DNA of 64,000 bases from Streptomyces sp. NBC_01264 (GCF_026340675.1 NZ_JAPEOX010000002.1:372001-436000), one strand, 5' to 3'. Counted from the stretch's first letter, positions 34,612 to 43,875 are shown. Notes: generated by a model from the letters alone, not told the origin. Made by a program: numbers and translations.

Positions 34612-36069
34612 TCAGGCGTGCTCCTCGGTGGCGCGGGAGTCGGTGAGCGTGAGCGCGCCGCCTGCCGCGATGAGGCCGACGACGGCCGCCAGCACGACGT
34701 AGGTGATGCGCTCGCCGTGGAAGAAGGAGGCCACGAGCTCGGCGCTCCAGGTTCCTTCGGGGAGCTGTGTGGTGACGAGCACGGCGATGAGGGTGCCGAC
34801 CACGGCGGTGCCGATGCTGCTTCCGATCTCCTGGGCGGTGTCGTTGAGCGCTGTGCCGATCGACGTGCGGTTGCTCGGCATGGCGTCGACCAGGGCGATG
34901 GCGCAGATCGTCATCACGGTGCGCAGTCCGATGGTCATCACGATCATGCAGAGGGCGATGGCGGCGTAGCCGTGGGTGACGCCCCAGGACAGGCCGGCCA
35001 GGGAGCCGGCCAGGCAGGTGGCGCCGATGAGGCAGGCGATGCGGTGGCCGAACCTTCGCGCGAGCCACTCGGACAGGGGCGTTGCGGCGATCATGGTCAT
35101 GATGATCGGCAGGTTGGCCAGGCCGGCTCGTACGGGGCTCCAGCCGTAGGCGTACTGGAAGTGGAGGATCAGTCCGAACATCACGGCCGCCATCGCGATG
35201 GACGTTCCGATCTGCGCGATGGCGGCGCCACGGACGGTGCCGTTGGAGAAGAGGCGCAGGTCCAGCATGGGCGAGGCGCTGCGGCGCTCGTGCCACACGA
35301 ACGCGATGCCCGCGGCGACGGCGCCGAGGACCGACGAGAGCGTGGTCGCGGAGAGCCAGCCGTGCTCGACGCCACTGGTCAGCGAGTAGCAGGCGAGCCC
35401 GATGGCGGTGACGCTCAAGGCGGCGCCCGGCAGGTCGAGCTTGTCGCGGGTCAGGTCCTGCGGCCGGTCGGCCGGGACGCCGAGACGGACGCCGATGGCC
35501 GCGATCAGTGCGATCGGGGCGTTGACGATCAGGAGCCACTGCCAGCTGACGTGGGCCAGGGCGGTGCCGCCCAGCAGCGGGCCGAGGACGAAGCCGGACA
35601 TGCCGACGACGATCATCAAGGTCATCGCGCGCATCTGCAGCTTCTTGTCGTCGAACAGCCGGAAGACCAGCGAGTTGGTGATGGGCGCCATCGCCGCCGC
35701 GGCCATGCCGAGGCCGGCGCGCAGGGTGATGAGCTCCCCCGCGCTGGCGACCGCGACGACGCACAGGCTCAGCAGGCCGAACACCGCCAGGCCGACCAGC
35801 AGCACACGGCGGCGCCCCAGCCGGTCGGCCATCGATCCCGCTGTCAGCAGGAGGCCGCCGAAGGTCAGCGAGTACGCGCCGGTGACCCATTGCAGCGCGG
35901 TCGTGCCGCTGCCGAGGTCCCGGCCGATCGTGGGCAGTGCGATCGAGAGGAGCGTGTTGTCGACCATCTCGACGAAGAAGGCCAGGCAGAGCGCGGCCAG
36001 GGGAATCCATGCCGCGCGCAGGGACGGGTACGTACGCGATGCGACGGGAGTGGTATCGGTCGTGGTCAT
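34612..36069 (-). CDS. MFS drug/proton antiporter (DHA2, 14-helix type)
   Basis: A 485-residue exporter with MFS motif A (GSMADRLGRRRVLL), the TM1 acidic motif VEMVDNTLLSIALPTIGRDL and motif C-like VGMSGFVLGPLLGG. This is the EmrB/QacA-type profile, so it probably expels toxic or self-made small molecules using the proton gradient. ATG 36069 has GGAAGGAGG seven bases upstream. It is divergent from a TetR regulator, and two matching palindromes sit in the 94-bp gap, so it is almost certainly repressed by that protein. Confidence 0.95.
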   Translation of the reverse strand: MTTTDTTPVASRTYPSLRAAWIPLAALCLAFFVEMVDNTLLSIALPTIGRDLGSGTTALQWVTGAYSLTFGGLLLTAGSMADRLGRRRVLLVGLAVFGLLSLCVVAVASAGELITLRAGLGMAAAAMAPITNSLVFRLFDDKKLQMRAMTLMIVVGMSGFVLGPLLGGTALAHVSWQWLLIVNAPIALIAAIGVRLGVPADRPQDLTRDKLDLPGAALSVTAIGLACYSLTSGVEHGWLSATTLSSVLGAVAAGIAFVWHERRSASPMLDLRLFSNGTVRGAAIAQIGTSIAMAAVMFGLILHFQYAYGWSPVRAGLANLPIIMTMIAATPLSEWLARRFGHRIACLIGATCLAGSLAGLSWGVTHGYAAIALCMIVMTIGLRTVMTICAIALVDAMPSNRTSIGTALNDTAQEIGSSIGTAVVGTLIAVLVTTQLPEGTWSAELVASFFHGERITYVVLAAVVGLIAAGGALTLTDSRATEEHA

Positions 36070-36099
36070 GGCGGCCTCCTTCCGGAACGTCGCCGACTC

Positions 36100-36114
36100 T
36101 CGAACGACGTTCGA
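36100..36114. promoter_or_regulatory. TetR operator copy 1
   Basis: TCGAAC-GAC-GTTCGA, perfect 6-bp arms around three bases, in the MFS/TetR divergent gap. Copy 2 starts 18 bp further on. Confidence 0.8.
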
Positions 36115-36117
36115 CAA

Positions 36118-36132
36118 TAGAACGCGGTTCGA
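36118..36132. promoter_or_regulatory. TetR operator copy 2
   Basis: TAGAAC-GCG-GTTCGA matches copy 1 in both arms except one base. The pair gives consensus T-M-GAACG-N-SGTTCGA, suited to two repressor dimers controlling both divergent genes. Confidence 0.8.
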
Positions 36133-36163
36133 TAAATCTGCAAGCTGTGATTGGATGGGCACC

Positions 36164-36877
36164 ATGACAGGCCCCCGCCCACGACCCGCCGACCGCCCTT
36201 CCCGGGGGCGGCAACGCGCCTCGCACTCCATCGAGACCGTCCTCACGGCGGCCGTGGCCCTGCTCGACGAGGCGGGCGAGCCGGCGCTCACCCTTCGCGC
36301 CCTCGCCGCCCGGCTCGGCACCGGCGTCGGCAGCATCTACTGGTACGTCTCCGGCAAGGACGACCTGCTCGACCGCGCCGTCGACCACGTGCTCGGCGGG
36401 GTGCTGACCGCGGTCGAAGGGCAGACCGGCAGCGCGGACCCGATCGACGACCTGCGCGTCATGGCCGTCAGGATGTTCGACGCGATCGTGGACCGGCCCT
36501 GGCTGGGTGCGCGCTTCATGCGCAACATCGACGTCGAGGGCAACTCGCTGCGCCTCTACGAGGAACTGGGCCGGCAGACGCTGCGTCTCGAACTCACCCC
36601 ACGCCAGCGGTTCCACGCCGTGTCGGCGATCGTGGGCGTGGTGGTCGCCAACGCCGCCGACGTGGGGCAGGATCCGCCCCCGCAGGTGCTCGACGGCACG
36701 GTGGACCGAGACGAGTTCCTCGGCCACTACGCCGCGACGTGGCGTGCGCTCGACGCGGAGGCCTACCCCTTCTTGCACGACATCGTCGAGGAGTTCGACG
36801 GCCACGACGACAAGGACCAGTTCCTCGCCGGGCTGGAGCTGACCCTGGCGGGCCTCCGCCTCCAGGCCGGAGCCTGA
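36164..36877 (+). CDS. TetR-family repressor of the adjacent MFS exporter
   Basis: A 237-residue TetR protein with N-terminal helix-turn-helix (LTLRALAARLGTGVGSIYWYVSGKDDLLD) and a TetR_C-type ligand domain, of the class that regulates drug exporters. The start is ATG 36164 or in-frame ATG 36155; neither has a strong ribosome-binding site. Divergent orientation and twin palindromes at 36100-36132 support autoregulation and control of the MFS gene. Confidence 0.92.
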   Translation: MTGPRPRPADRPSRGRQRASHSIETVLTAAVALLDEAGEPALTLRALAARLGTGVGSIYWYVSGKDDLLDRAVDHVLGGVLTAVEGQTGSADPIDDLRVMAVRMFDAIVDRPWLGARFMRNIDVEGNSLRLYEELGRQTLRLELTPRQRFHAVSAIVGVVVANAADVGQDPPPQVLDGTVDRDEFLGHYAATWRALDAEAYPFLHDIVEEFDGHDDKDQFLAGLELTLAGLRLQAGA

Positions 36878-36938
36878 GGACTCGGATGACGCCGGGGGCC
36901 GTGATGTCCCGCGCCGCCACCAGTCGCTTGGCGACCGG

Positions 36939-38450
36939 TCAGGCGTCAGCGAGCAGGGGGTCGTACGGCGTGCCCGTGCGGCGGCCCGCCATGAACGAGA
37001 GGAAGTCGCCGACGAAGGCGCTCCGGCCGTAGGCGCCGTCGGTGGTGGTGGTGAGGTCGCGGTGGAAGGCCGTGCGGAAGAGGGTTCGGTACTCGTCCGC
37101 GTCGATGCTCCCGTTGTGGTCCTTGTCGGTGGCGTCGAAGAGGACCTCGGCGACGCGGATGAGCGCGGGTCCCGCGAGGGACGGGACGGCGGTGGCGTAC
37201 TCCTCGGCGCTGACCCGGCCGTCGCCGTCCGTGTCGAGGGCGGCCTGCAGCTCGCGCCACCAGGCGGCGAAGGCGTCGTAGAGCCGGGTCTCCTCGGGTT
37301 CGTCCAGGTCGAGGCGGGTGGAGAGTTCGCGTGCCATGGCGGCGAGGTCGGGCCAGTCGAGGTGGCCGTCGCCGGTCTGGTCCAGCACCCGTCGGAAGAA
37401 CTCCTCCGCCGGGCGCCGGTTCCCGTCCGTTCCCCTCGGGGGTGCCGGTTCGAAGCCAGCGTCGCCGCCGAGTGGGGTGATGAGGCGGAGCAGGGCCGAT
37501 GCGCGCTTCATGCGGGCCCGCAGCGCGGCTACGGTGCGAGCGCGGGGGTCGTCGCTGTCGGGCGAGAGCGAGAGGGCTTCGATGATGCTCTCGGCGTTGA
37601 TCCAGCCCCCGGGCAGGAATCGGGTGAGCCCGGCGGCGAGGTAGGCCCCCTGCATGAGGGTCGCGGCGCCTGGCATCTCGGGCAGGCCGGCCCGGCGCCG
37701 GTAGGACTCGGGGAGCGAGGCGACGGTGATCGCGCCCAGGAGCGGACCGACCACCGCGCGGCCGGCGGCCCACAGCGTCGGCGCGCCGTCGAGCAGGGCG
37801 GGGGCGGGCAGGTGGTCGAAGAGCCGGTAGAGGATGACGCGGGCCGCCTCGGTGTTCTCCAGCTCGTTGTCGACGATGCGGTCGAAGTAGGGCCAGAAGT
37901 CGTTCAGGTCCTCGGGGAGTTCCGCCGCGTCGCCGTCGAGCGCGGCGAGGTACGCCCGGTACTCGGCGTACATCCGCTCCATCGTGTCCTGGTCGAGCGG
38001 CTGGCCGCTCAGCCGGCACATGGTGACGGCGCTCTCGAAGAGGGTAGCGACCACCCAGGCGCGGGTCGCGCGGTCCATCGCGTCGTAGGCGCGGCCACGG
38101 GAGTCGGAGCCGCTCATGCGGGCGTGCAGCCGGTTGAGGCGGGCGGCCTCGCGTTCGCGTAACGCCGGGTCGGCGGCGAACATGCGCCGCATGCTGAGGA
38201 AGGTGTTGCGCAGCCGGCGCCAGGGGTGCGTGACGAAGGTGGAGTTGTCGGCGAGGGCGGCGCCGATCTGCGGGTGAGCGGCCTCCAGTACGGTGGCGCG
38301 GATGATGGCCAAGGCCCAGCGCGGGTCGTCGAAGAAGCTGCCGAACTGCGATTCCGAGCCGAAGAGGGGTGCCTCGTCAGCCCTTTCGGTGGCTTCGGTG
38401 CCTCCGGTGGCTTCGCTGGCTCCGGTGGCTTCAGTGGTTTCGGCGGTCAT
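36939..38450 (-). CDS. DUF2236 (MpaB/latex-clearing superfamily) protein with three EF-hands
   Basis: A 503-residue protein. The N-terminal two thirds match DUF2236: WALAIIRATVLEAAHPQIGAAL and FVTHPWRRLRNTFLSMRRMF, with the His/Arg pattern of a family that includes heme-dependent oxygenases such as latex-clearing protein and MpaB. The C-terminal part carries three calcium-binding loops: DQTGDGHLDWPDL (from 357), DTDGDGRVSAEEY (from 406) and DKDHNGSIDADEY (from 442). ATG 38450 overlaps the TGA of the cis-prenyltransferase (ATGA). No signal peptide is present, so it is cytoplasmic. A role in modifying or cyclising a cis-polyprenyl product is inferred from the coupling. Confidence 0.88.
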   Translation of the reverse strand: MTAETTEATGASEATGGTEATERADEAPLFGSESQFGSFFDDPRWALAIIRATVLEAAHPQIGAALADNSTFVTHPWRRLRNTFLSMRRMFAADPALREREAARLNRLHARMSGSDSRGRAYDAMDRATRAWVVATLFESAVTMCRLSGQPLDQDTMERMYAEYRAYLAALDGDAAELPEDLNDFWPYFDRIVDNELENTEAARVILYRLFDHLPAPALLDGAPTLWAAGRAVVGPLLGAITVASLPESYRRRAGLPEMPGAATLMQGAYLAAGLTRFLPGGWINAESIIEALSLSPDSDDPRARTVAALRARMKRASALLRLITPLGGDAGFEPAPPRGTDGNRRPAEEFFRRVLDQTGDGHLDWPDLAAMARELSTRLDLDEPEETRLYDAFAAWWRELQAALDTDGDGRVSAEEYATAVPSLAGPALIRVAEVLFDATDKDHNGSIDADEYRTLFRTAFHRDLTTTTDGAYGRSAFVGDFLSFMAGRRTGTPYDPLLADA

Positions 38451-39328
38451 GACGGGTCTCCGTTCGTTCGGGCGGGCACGCCGCCGAAGCGGCGGTCGCG
38501 GCGCCGGTAGGTGTGCAGGCAGGCCAGGAAGTCAGGGGCGCGGAAGTCCGGCCAGAGCACCTCGGGGAAGACCCACTCGGCGTAGGCGACCTGCCAGAGC
38601 ATGAAATTGGAGATGCGCTGCTCACCGGAGGTACGGACGACCAGATCGACATCGGGGGTGTCCGGGAAGGGCAGGTGGTCCGCGAAGAGCCGCTCCGACA
38701 CCTGGTCGGCGGGCGTCCCGCTACGGATCAGCGACCTCGCCGCCTCGACGATGTCCCGGCGTCCGCCGTGGTCGAAGGCGACGGTCAGCGTCATCCCCCG
38801 GTTCTCGGCGGTCAGCGTCGCCACGTCGTCGAAGTCCTGGGCAAGCGCACGGGGAATGCGCGGGTCGGTGACCCCGAGGAAACGGCATCGGATGCCGCGC
38901 GCGAGCAGCAGCGGCGCGTGCTTGCGTACGACCCGGCGCACCAGACCCATCAGGAACTCGACCTCGGTGCCGGGACGGTTCCAGTTCTCGGTGGAGAAGG
39001 CGTACAGGCTGAGCCACTCCACGCCGGCGGCCCGGGCCGCCTCGATGACGTCGATGACTGCGGTCTCCGCGGCCCGATGACCCGCGGTACGGGGAAGCGA
39101 GCGGCGCTGCGCCCAACGACCGTTGCCGTCCATCACGCAGGCAACATGCCGCGGAACCGCGCGCGTCGCCCCCTCGTCCCGCCGCTGCCCGTCGGATCCG
39201 CCACCAGGTTCTCGCCCGCCCGGATCCTCCGTCACCGCGCGTGCGCGCGGAACTCCGTGGTCGGTCACGCCCGGCCCCGCCCCGTCCGGAGCGGCACGAC
39301 CGGCCGTACTGTGCTCGGTCACGCCCAC
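38447..39328 (-). CDS. cis-Prenyltransferase (undecaprenyl diphosphate synthase family)
   Basis: Family marks: HVACVMDGNGRWAQRR (diphosphate loop), ENWNRP, and DLVVRTSGEQRISNFMLWQVAYAEWVF. Such enzymes condense isopentenyl diphosphate in Z configuration. Where standard UppS has a conserved Asn-Tyr-Gly-Gly, this protein reads DHGG (VAFDHGGRRDIV). It carries a disordered N-terminal extension of about 60 residues from GTG 39328; a shorter start is possible. The housekeeping enzyme is usually encoded elsewhere, so this is probably a paralogue for a specialised short or odd-length product. It is coupled to the DUF2236 gene. Confidence 0.92.
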   Translation of the reverse strand: MGVTEHSTAGRAAPDGAGPGVTDHGVPRARAVTEDPGGREPGGGSDGQRRDEGATRAVPRHVACVMDGNGRWAQRRSLPRTAGHRAAETAVIDVIEAARAAGVEWLSLYAFSTENWNRPGTEVEFLMGLVRRVVRKHAPLLLARGIRCRFLGVTDPRIPRALAQDFDDVATLTAENRGMTLTVAFDHGGRRDIVEAARSLIRSGTPADQVSERLFADHLPFPDTPDVDLVVRTSGEQRISNFMLWQVAYAEWVFPEVLWPDFRAPDFLACLHTYRRRDRRFGGVPARTNGDPS

Positions 39329-39564
39329 CCTGCCCCGCCGCCCCCGCCTCGCCCACGCCCCACCGGCGCGTTCCCTCTGGGAAGTCTGGCAGCGCGCAAG
39401 GTCCTTGATCGGCCGAACGAAGGGCCGTCACCTTTGGCCCGCGTGTTCGGATCTGACCGCGTGATCGATGCCTGGCGGACGATCTGCCGGCCGATGCGCC
39501 ATGAGCGGGTTCGAGTGCGGGCCGCAGGCGCGGCCCTCACCCCGAAGGGTTCTGGTGACCGGCC

Positions 39565-40194
39565 TCAGCCAGGGCCGCAAGGTGATGCCGGACCGTCGCG
39601 GTAGGTGTTGACGACGCGCGCCGAAGCGACGTCGACGAGCGCGTGGTGAAGGACCGGGTCCTCCCTGGTACCGGTCTCGTACTCGAGGACGAAGGCGCCG
39701 TCGGCGTACGCGACTACGTCGACTCCGAAGTCCAGGATGCCTCTGGGCAGGCCGCTGATCGCCCGGTCGGCCATCCCCTTCCGGGGGTCGCTGAGCAGGT
39801 GGAGCAGCGGGGTCTCCCCGGGCCGGGGACCGAGAGCGCTGAGCGTGGTGCCGACTGCGCCGAGGTAGTTGTAGCCCATCCCGAACACGTCCGCCTCGCT
39901 GGTAGTCCCGGTGTCCATGTGGTGCAGCCGCACGGGCCGGCTGTCCTCGACCACTGTGCCGGACATGGCTCCCGCTTCCTCGTCGGTGCTCGATGGGAAG
40001 TCGAACCGTGTGACCGAGCCGTCGGAGTAACGCGTCCAGGTCAGATCCTGCCCTCGGTCGTTGCTGTTGGCCCGCATCAGGAAGCCCCCCGGGCCCCCGC
40101 CCAATACCCGGGCGTCCCTGGGAATCCTCGGCAGTGCCGCCAGAGCCGCAGCATCGGCAGACGATCCTGGCGCGGCCGCCGCGGGAAGGACCAC
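39565..40194 (-). pseudogene. Truncated relative of the FG-GAP protein at 40904
   Basis: The 209-residue translation contains VLGGGPGGFLMRAN then LTWTRYSDGSVTRFDF, which parallels the N-terminal segment of the protein at 40904 (LTGFMSRPKG then KRWTRYSDGSSQGYGA). No FG-GAP repeats follow and no signal peptide precedes. Upstream codons read on without a start into the terminator hairpin at 40289-40320, so the 5' end seems lost. GTG 40194 is the first possible start. It may be a decaying paralogue or a short secreted-protein remnant. Confidence 0.55.
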
Positions 40195-40288
40195 CGGGCC
40201 GCCGGCGGCCGCGAGGGCGGTGTGCAGCCGAGGCGAGCACGGCTCGCACGCAGCCCCGTACGACAGTGGGACCGAGGTGGATGGACAG

Positions 40289-40320
40289 GGTTGCCCGCCG
40301 TTCGGGTGCGGCGGGCAACC
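40289..40320 (-). terminator. Perfect 12-bp terminator hairpin
   Basis: GGTTGCCCGCCG (40289-40300) and CGGCGGGCAACC (40309-40320) with an 8-base loop, 15 bases past the stop of the PPOX gene. Confidence 0.8.
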
Positions 40321-40335
40321 GGGCGTCTGTACGCC

Positions 40336-40731
40336 TCAGACGGAGAAGCCGGTGATCTTCTGCGGGGTCACCCGGACCATCAGCCGGACCACCTCCTCCG
40401 GCTCGGCCGGCGGGTCCTCGCCCAGGTACTTCTGCGAGAGTTCGCGCGGCAGGGCTTTCTCCTCATCGTCGATCAGTTCGGCGGTGCCGCGGATGTCGAC
40501 GGACCGGTACGGGTTCGCCGTGTCGTAGACCGTGAGGCTGATCCGTGGATCCCGAGCGAGATTCCGCGCCTTCTGGCGTCCGGCGGTCGTGGAGAACAGC
40601 ACCGCATCCCCCTCCCTGACGATCCAGACCACCGAGGTCTGCGGCCCGCCGTCCCGATTCAGGGTCGCGACGGTGGCGAAGTTCCTCCCGTCCAGCAGCT
40701 TGCGCGTCTCCTCATCGAACAGCTCTGACAC
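40336..40731 (-). CDS. PPOX-class flavin/F420-dependent oxidoreductase
   Basis: A 131-residue split-barrel protein of the pyridoxamine 5'-phosphate oxidase-like superfamily: NFATVATLNRDGGPQTSVVWIV, FSTTAGRQKARNLARDPRISLTVYD. In actinobacteria many of these bind F420 rather than FMN. GTG 40731 follows GAGGGG-type sequence. It is a single gene with its own terminator. The substrate is unknown. Confidence 0.87.
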   Translation of the reverse strand: MSELFDEETRKLLDGRNFATVATLNRDGGPQTSVVWIVREGDAVLFSTTAGRQKARNLARDPRISLTVYDTANPYRSVDIRGTAELIDDEEKALPRELSQKYLGEDPPAEPEEVVRLMVRVTPQKITGFSV

Positions 40732-40903
40732 AGCCTCGCCCCTCTGCTCACCTCGGGATCACTCCTTGCGCGAACAACTGCGGAGCCCGGGTCCTTCCCG
40801 GGATTCCTTCGGATCCCGTACAACCCTTCCGCGGGATCGCGGGTCCTTTCTCTGTAGCGCCTGGTGCGCTTGATTCGTTTGTGGATTCGAGGGAGAAGCG
40901 TCA

Positions 40904-43093
40904 GTGCTCCAAGCCCGATCGCCCCGGCGTCCGGTTCTGTTGGCCGCCACCACCACCGTCCTCGCCGTCACGCTCGGTGTGGTCGGGCCCGTCGCCGGTT
41001 TCCCGTACGGCGCGGATTCCGCGCACGCGGCCGCAGTGGCCGCCGCGTCGGCCCCGATCGCGTTCCCGAAGGGCTCGGAGGTGACGGAGGCCGGGCTGAC
41101 CGGATTCATGTCGCGGCCGAAGGGCGGTACGGAGAAGCGCTGGACCCGGTATTCCGACGGGTCCTCGCAGGGGTACGGGGCCAGGACCGTACTGCGGTCC
41201 TCGCGGACCGCCGACTATCTGGTCACCACCGGGGACTCCCGGGTGACCTCGCAGAACCTGTCGACGACGGCCTCGTTCGACGTCCTGGTGGGTCCGACCG
41301 GCGGTGCGACGTACCGCGGGGCGGCGGGCAACGCCGTGTTCACCGGGACGGGTGCCGGTACCGACCTGCGGATGCACCGGCACGCCACGGAGGGCGGCAC
41401 GGTGGCCGTGACCGGGCTGCCGGCGGGCGCGAGCGCCGTCGCCGTCTCCCCCGGTACCCCGGAGGACGCCCTGGTGACCTTCGACGACGGCGCGGTCGCC
41501 AAGTGGGGGCTGGTCGATCTCGCCACCGGCACCGTCGGCGGGATCCGCCCGCGGACCGCGGGTTCCCCCGGTGGCACCATGGCCGTCTCGGACACGCGCG
41601 TCGCCTGGACGGAGAAGGTCGGGACGGACGATCCGTCGCTGCTTCTGCTGGACCGGTCGGCGGGCACCGTCGAGGAGGTCCCGCTCGCGAAGACATGGGC
41701 GAGCGGCCTGCGGTTCGGCCTGGTCGGCGGCTGGGTGGTGTACGGCGAGGCGGGCGGCATCTCCAACGGCGACAGCGATCCGCTCTACGCCCTGACCGCC
41801 TACGATCCGGCGACGAAGGCGAAGGTGAAGCTGCTCGACCACCTCACCTCGCTCGCGGCGGCCCCCGACGGCCTGTACGCGCGGGGCGGGACCATCGGCC
41901 TGGGTGAGGGTCTGTACAAGCTCGCGCCCGGCGCGGCCGGCGCCGCCCCGGTCGTCACCATGGTGGCGAGCACCGGCGAGCCGACCCGTGTCGTCATCGA
42001 GGGCAACAGCATCCCCGCCGTCGTCGACCTCGACGAGAACGGCGGGAAGGCGGACCTCACCTGGCAGCTCTCCCGGCACAGCGTGGAGGTCAAAGTCACC
42101 CTGCGGCACGTCCGGACCGGGAAGACCCGGGAGTTCGGCGTCGCCCACCCGTACAGCCCGACGGTGACGTTCGCCTGGGACGGCACGATCGGGGCGGACT
42201 TCACCAGCGCGTACAACGGCGCGTACACATGGGAGATGACGGCCGCGCCGATCAACGGCATCGGTCCGTCCACCTCCGCGTCGGGCACCTTCCAGGTCTC
42301 CCGCAGGACCGTGCCGCACGACTTCGACGACAACGGCAGCCCGGACGTGATCGACCGGGACTCCGCCGGCCGGCTGTGGCTGAGCGACACCGCGTACTAC
42401 AAGGAGTTCGGCCAGCTGACGGCACAGTCACGCCGGCTGGTCGGCGCGGGCTGGAACGTCTACGACCGGATCGAGGCGACGGGGAACGTCGGCGGGACGG
42501 CGGTCGGCGACCTCGTGGCCCGCGACAAGGCCGGAGTGCTGTGGCTCTACCAGGGCAACGGCCGGGGCGGGTTCGCGGCGCGCACGAAGGTCGGCGTCGG
42601 CTGGCAGATCTACGACCGGATCGCCGCGGGCAGCGACCTGAACGGGGACGGACGCCCCGACCTGCTCGCCACCGACAAGGCCGGCGTGCTCTGGTACTAC
42701 AAGGGCACCGGCTCGGCCGCCGCCCCCTTCGCCGCCCGTACGAAGATCGGCGGCGGCTGGCAGATCTTCAACGAGCTGACGGCCGTCGGGAACGTCGCGG
42801 GCGGCCCGGCGGGCGATCTGCTGGCCCGTGACAAGGCCGGGGTCCTGTGGCTGTACCTGGGCAAGGGCGACGGCACGTTCACGGCGCCGACGCGGATCGG
42901 CGCCGGCTGGGGCCAGTACGAGCACCTCGTCGCCATCGGCGACGGAGACCGCGACGGCCGCCCCGACCTGGTCGCGCTCGGCCCGTCCGGCGGGTACCTC
43001 TACGGGGGCACCGGCGCGTGGCGGGCTCCGCTGCGGGCCAGGCAGTCGGCGTCGCTGCCGTACGCCGGCGACGCGGGACATCACGTCGCCTGA
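40904..43093 (+). CDS. Secreted FG-GAP/VCBS-repeat protein
   Basis: A 729-residue exported protein with a signal peptide (about 1-43, ending HAAA). Residues about 60-380 form a beta-propeller-like part. A fibronectin-like segment lies near 400-465. FG-GAP/VCBS repeats follow from about 470 (DFDDNGSPDVIDRDSAGRLW, DLNGDGRPDLLATDKAGVLWYYKG, DGDRDGRPDLVAL), whose Asp-rich loops bind calcium. GTG 40904 has GGGAGAA upstream. Such proteins are abundant extracellular proteins in Streptomyces with unproven ligand-binding roles. A truncated relative is at 39565. Confidence 0.88.
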   Translation: MLQARSPRRPVLLAATTTVLAVTLGVVGPVAGFPYGADSAHAAAVAAASAPIAFPKGSEVTEAGLTGFMSRPKGGTEKRWTRYSDGSSQGYGARTVLRSSRTADYLVTTGDSRVTSQNLSTTASFDVLVGPTGGATYRGAAGNAVFTGTGAGTDLRMHRHATEGGTVAVTGLPAGASAVAVSPGTPEDALVTFDDGAVAKWGLVDLATGTVGGIRPRTAGSPGGTMAVSDTRVAWTEKVGTDDPSLLLLDRSAGTVEEVPLAKTWASGLRFGLVGGWVVYGEAGGISNGDSDPLYALTAYDPATKAKVKLLDHLTSLAAAPDGLYARGGTIGLGEGLYKLAPGAAGAAPVVTMVASTGEPTRVVIEGNSIPAVVDLDENGGKADLTWQLSRHSVEVKVTLRHVRTGKTREFGVAHPYSPTVTFAWDGTIGADFTSAYNGAYTWEMTAAPINGIGPSTSASGTFQVSRRTVPHDFDDNGSPDVIDRDSAGRLWLSDTAYYKEFGQLTAQSRRLVGAGWNVYDRIEATGNVGGTAVGDLVARDKAGVLWLYQGNGRGGFAARTKVGVGWQIYDRIAAGSDLNGDGRPDLLATDKAGVLWYYKGTGSAAAPFAARTKIGGGWQIFNELTAVGNVAGGPAGDLLARDKAGVLWLYLGKGDGTFTAPTRIGAGWGQYEHLVAIGDGDRDGRPDLVALGPSGGYLYGGTGAWRAPLRARQSASLPYAGDAGHHVA

Positions 43094-43114
43094 CGCTTGG
43101 TCTCTCGGACGCCC

Positions 43115-43139
43115 CCGCCCGGTCCGTGGGACCGGGCGG
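43115..43139. terminator. Perfect 11-bp hairpin between convergent genes
   Basis: CCGCCCGGTCC (43115-43125), loop GTG, GGACCGGGCGG (43129-43139). Confidence 0.8.
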
Positions 43140-43182
43140 CGGCCCGTACGGTCCGGTTAGGCCGCTCGGGGTCGCTGAGGCG

Positions 43183-43758
43183 CTACGCGGGGCCGGGGGG
43201 TAGGTGGACCGTCATGATCAGGTGGCAGGGCTCGGTGCCTGAGCCGCGGTAGGTGTGCGCGTGGTCGGCGTCGAAGGTGGCGCTCTGCCCGGCTCGGACG
43301 GGGTGTTCGGTGCCGTCCACGATGAGCACCATGCGTCCGGCGGTGACGCTGATGGTCTCCACGACGCCGGCCTGGTGGGGGTGGCTGGGGTACTCCTCGC
43401 CGGCTTCCAGCGTCCATCGCCAGATCTCGGTGGCCGCCGGGCCGCTGGTGGTCAGCATCAGCCGGGCCTCGCTGCCGCGCTCGCCCTTCCACAGGGGCAT
43501 GACGGCGTCGGCGCTCACCACCCGGACGCGCTGTTCGGAACCGCCTTCCATCAGCGCGGAGACCGAGATGCCGAGGGTGTCGGCGAGGCGGACCAGGGTG
43601 GCGAAGTTCGGGTTGCCCTGCGCCTTCTCCAGAGCGACCAGGGCACCCTTGCTGACCTTGGCCCGGCGGCCGAGTTCGTCCAGGGACAGGCCGGCGCGCG
43701 TGCGGGCCGTCCGAACGTTGTGCCCGAGCGTCCGCAGCGCCGTCCCGGTCTCGGCCAT
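43183..43758 (-). CDS. XRE-family regulator with C-terminal cupin
   Basis: A 191-residue regulator: helix-turn-helix near residues 10-65 (NVRTARTRAGLSLDELGRRAKVSKGALVALEKAQGNPNFATLVRLADTL) and a cupin near 110-185 (EEYPSHPHQAGVVETISVTAGRM). ATG 43758 with GGAAGGG eight bases upstream is preferred over ATG 43791. It is divergent from the remains of an EamA transporter and from PaiB-like and B3/B4 genes, the usual neighbourhood of this regulator type in Streptomyces. Confidence 0.9.
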   Translation of the reverse strand: MAETGTALRTLGHNVRTARTRAGLSLDELGRRAKVSKGALVALEKAQGNPNFATLVRLADTLGISVSALMEGGSEQRVRVVSADAVMPLWKGERGSEARLMLTTSGPAATEIWRWTLEAGEEYPSHPHQAGVVETISVTAGRMVLIVDGTEHPVRAGQSATFDADHAHTYRGSGTEPCHLIMTVHLPPGPA

Positions 43759-43875
43759 CGCTGTCACCCTTCCGTCAGTGGACTGGTTCATTGCACCGTG
43801 CGGTCGGTCGGTTGACCACTCCCGGTCGTTGCGTTGTACGGTGTAGTCGTTCCACTGATACTAGGGGATGTACCC

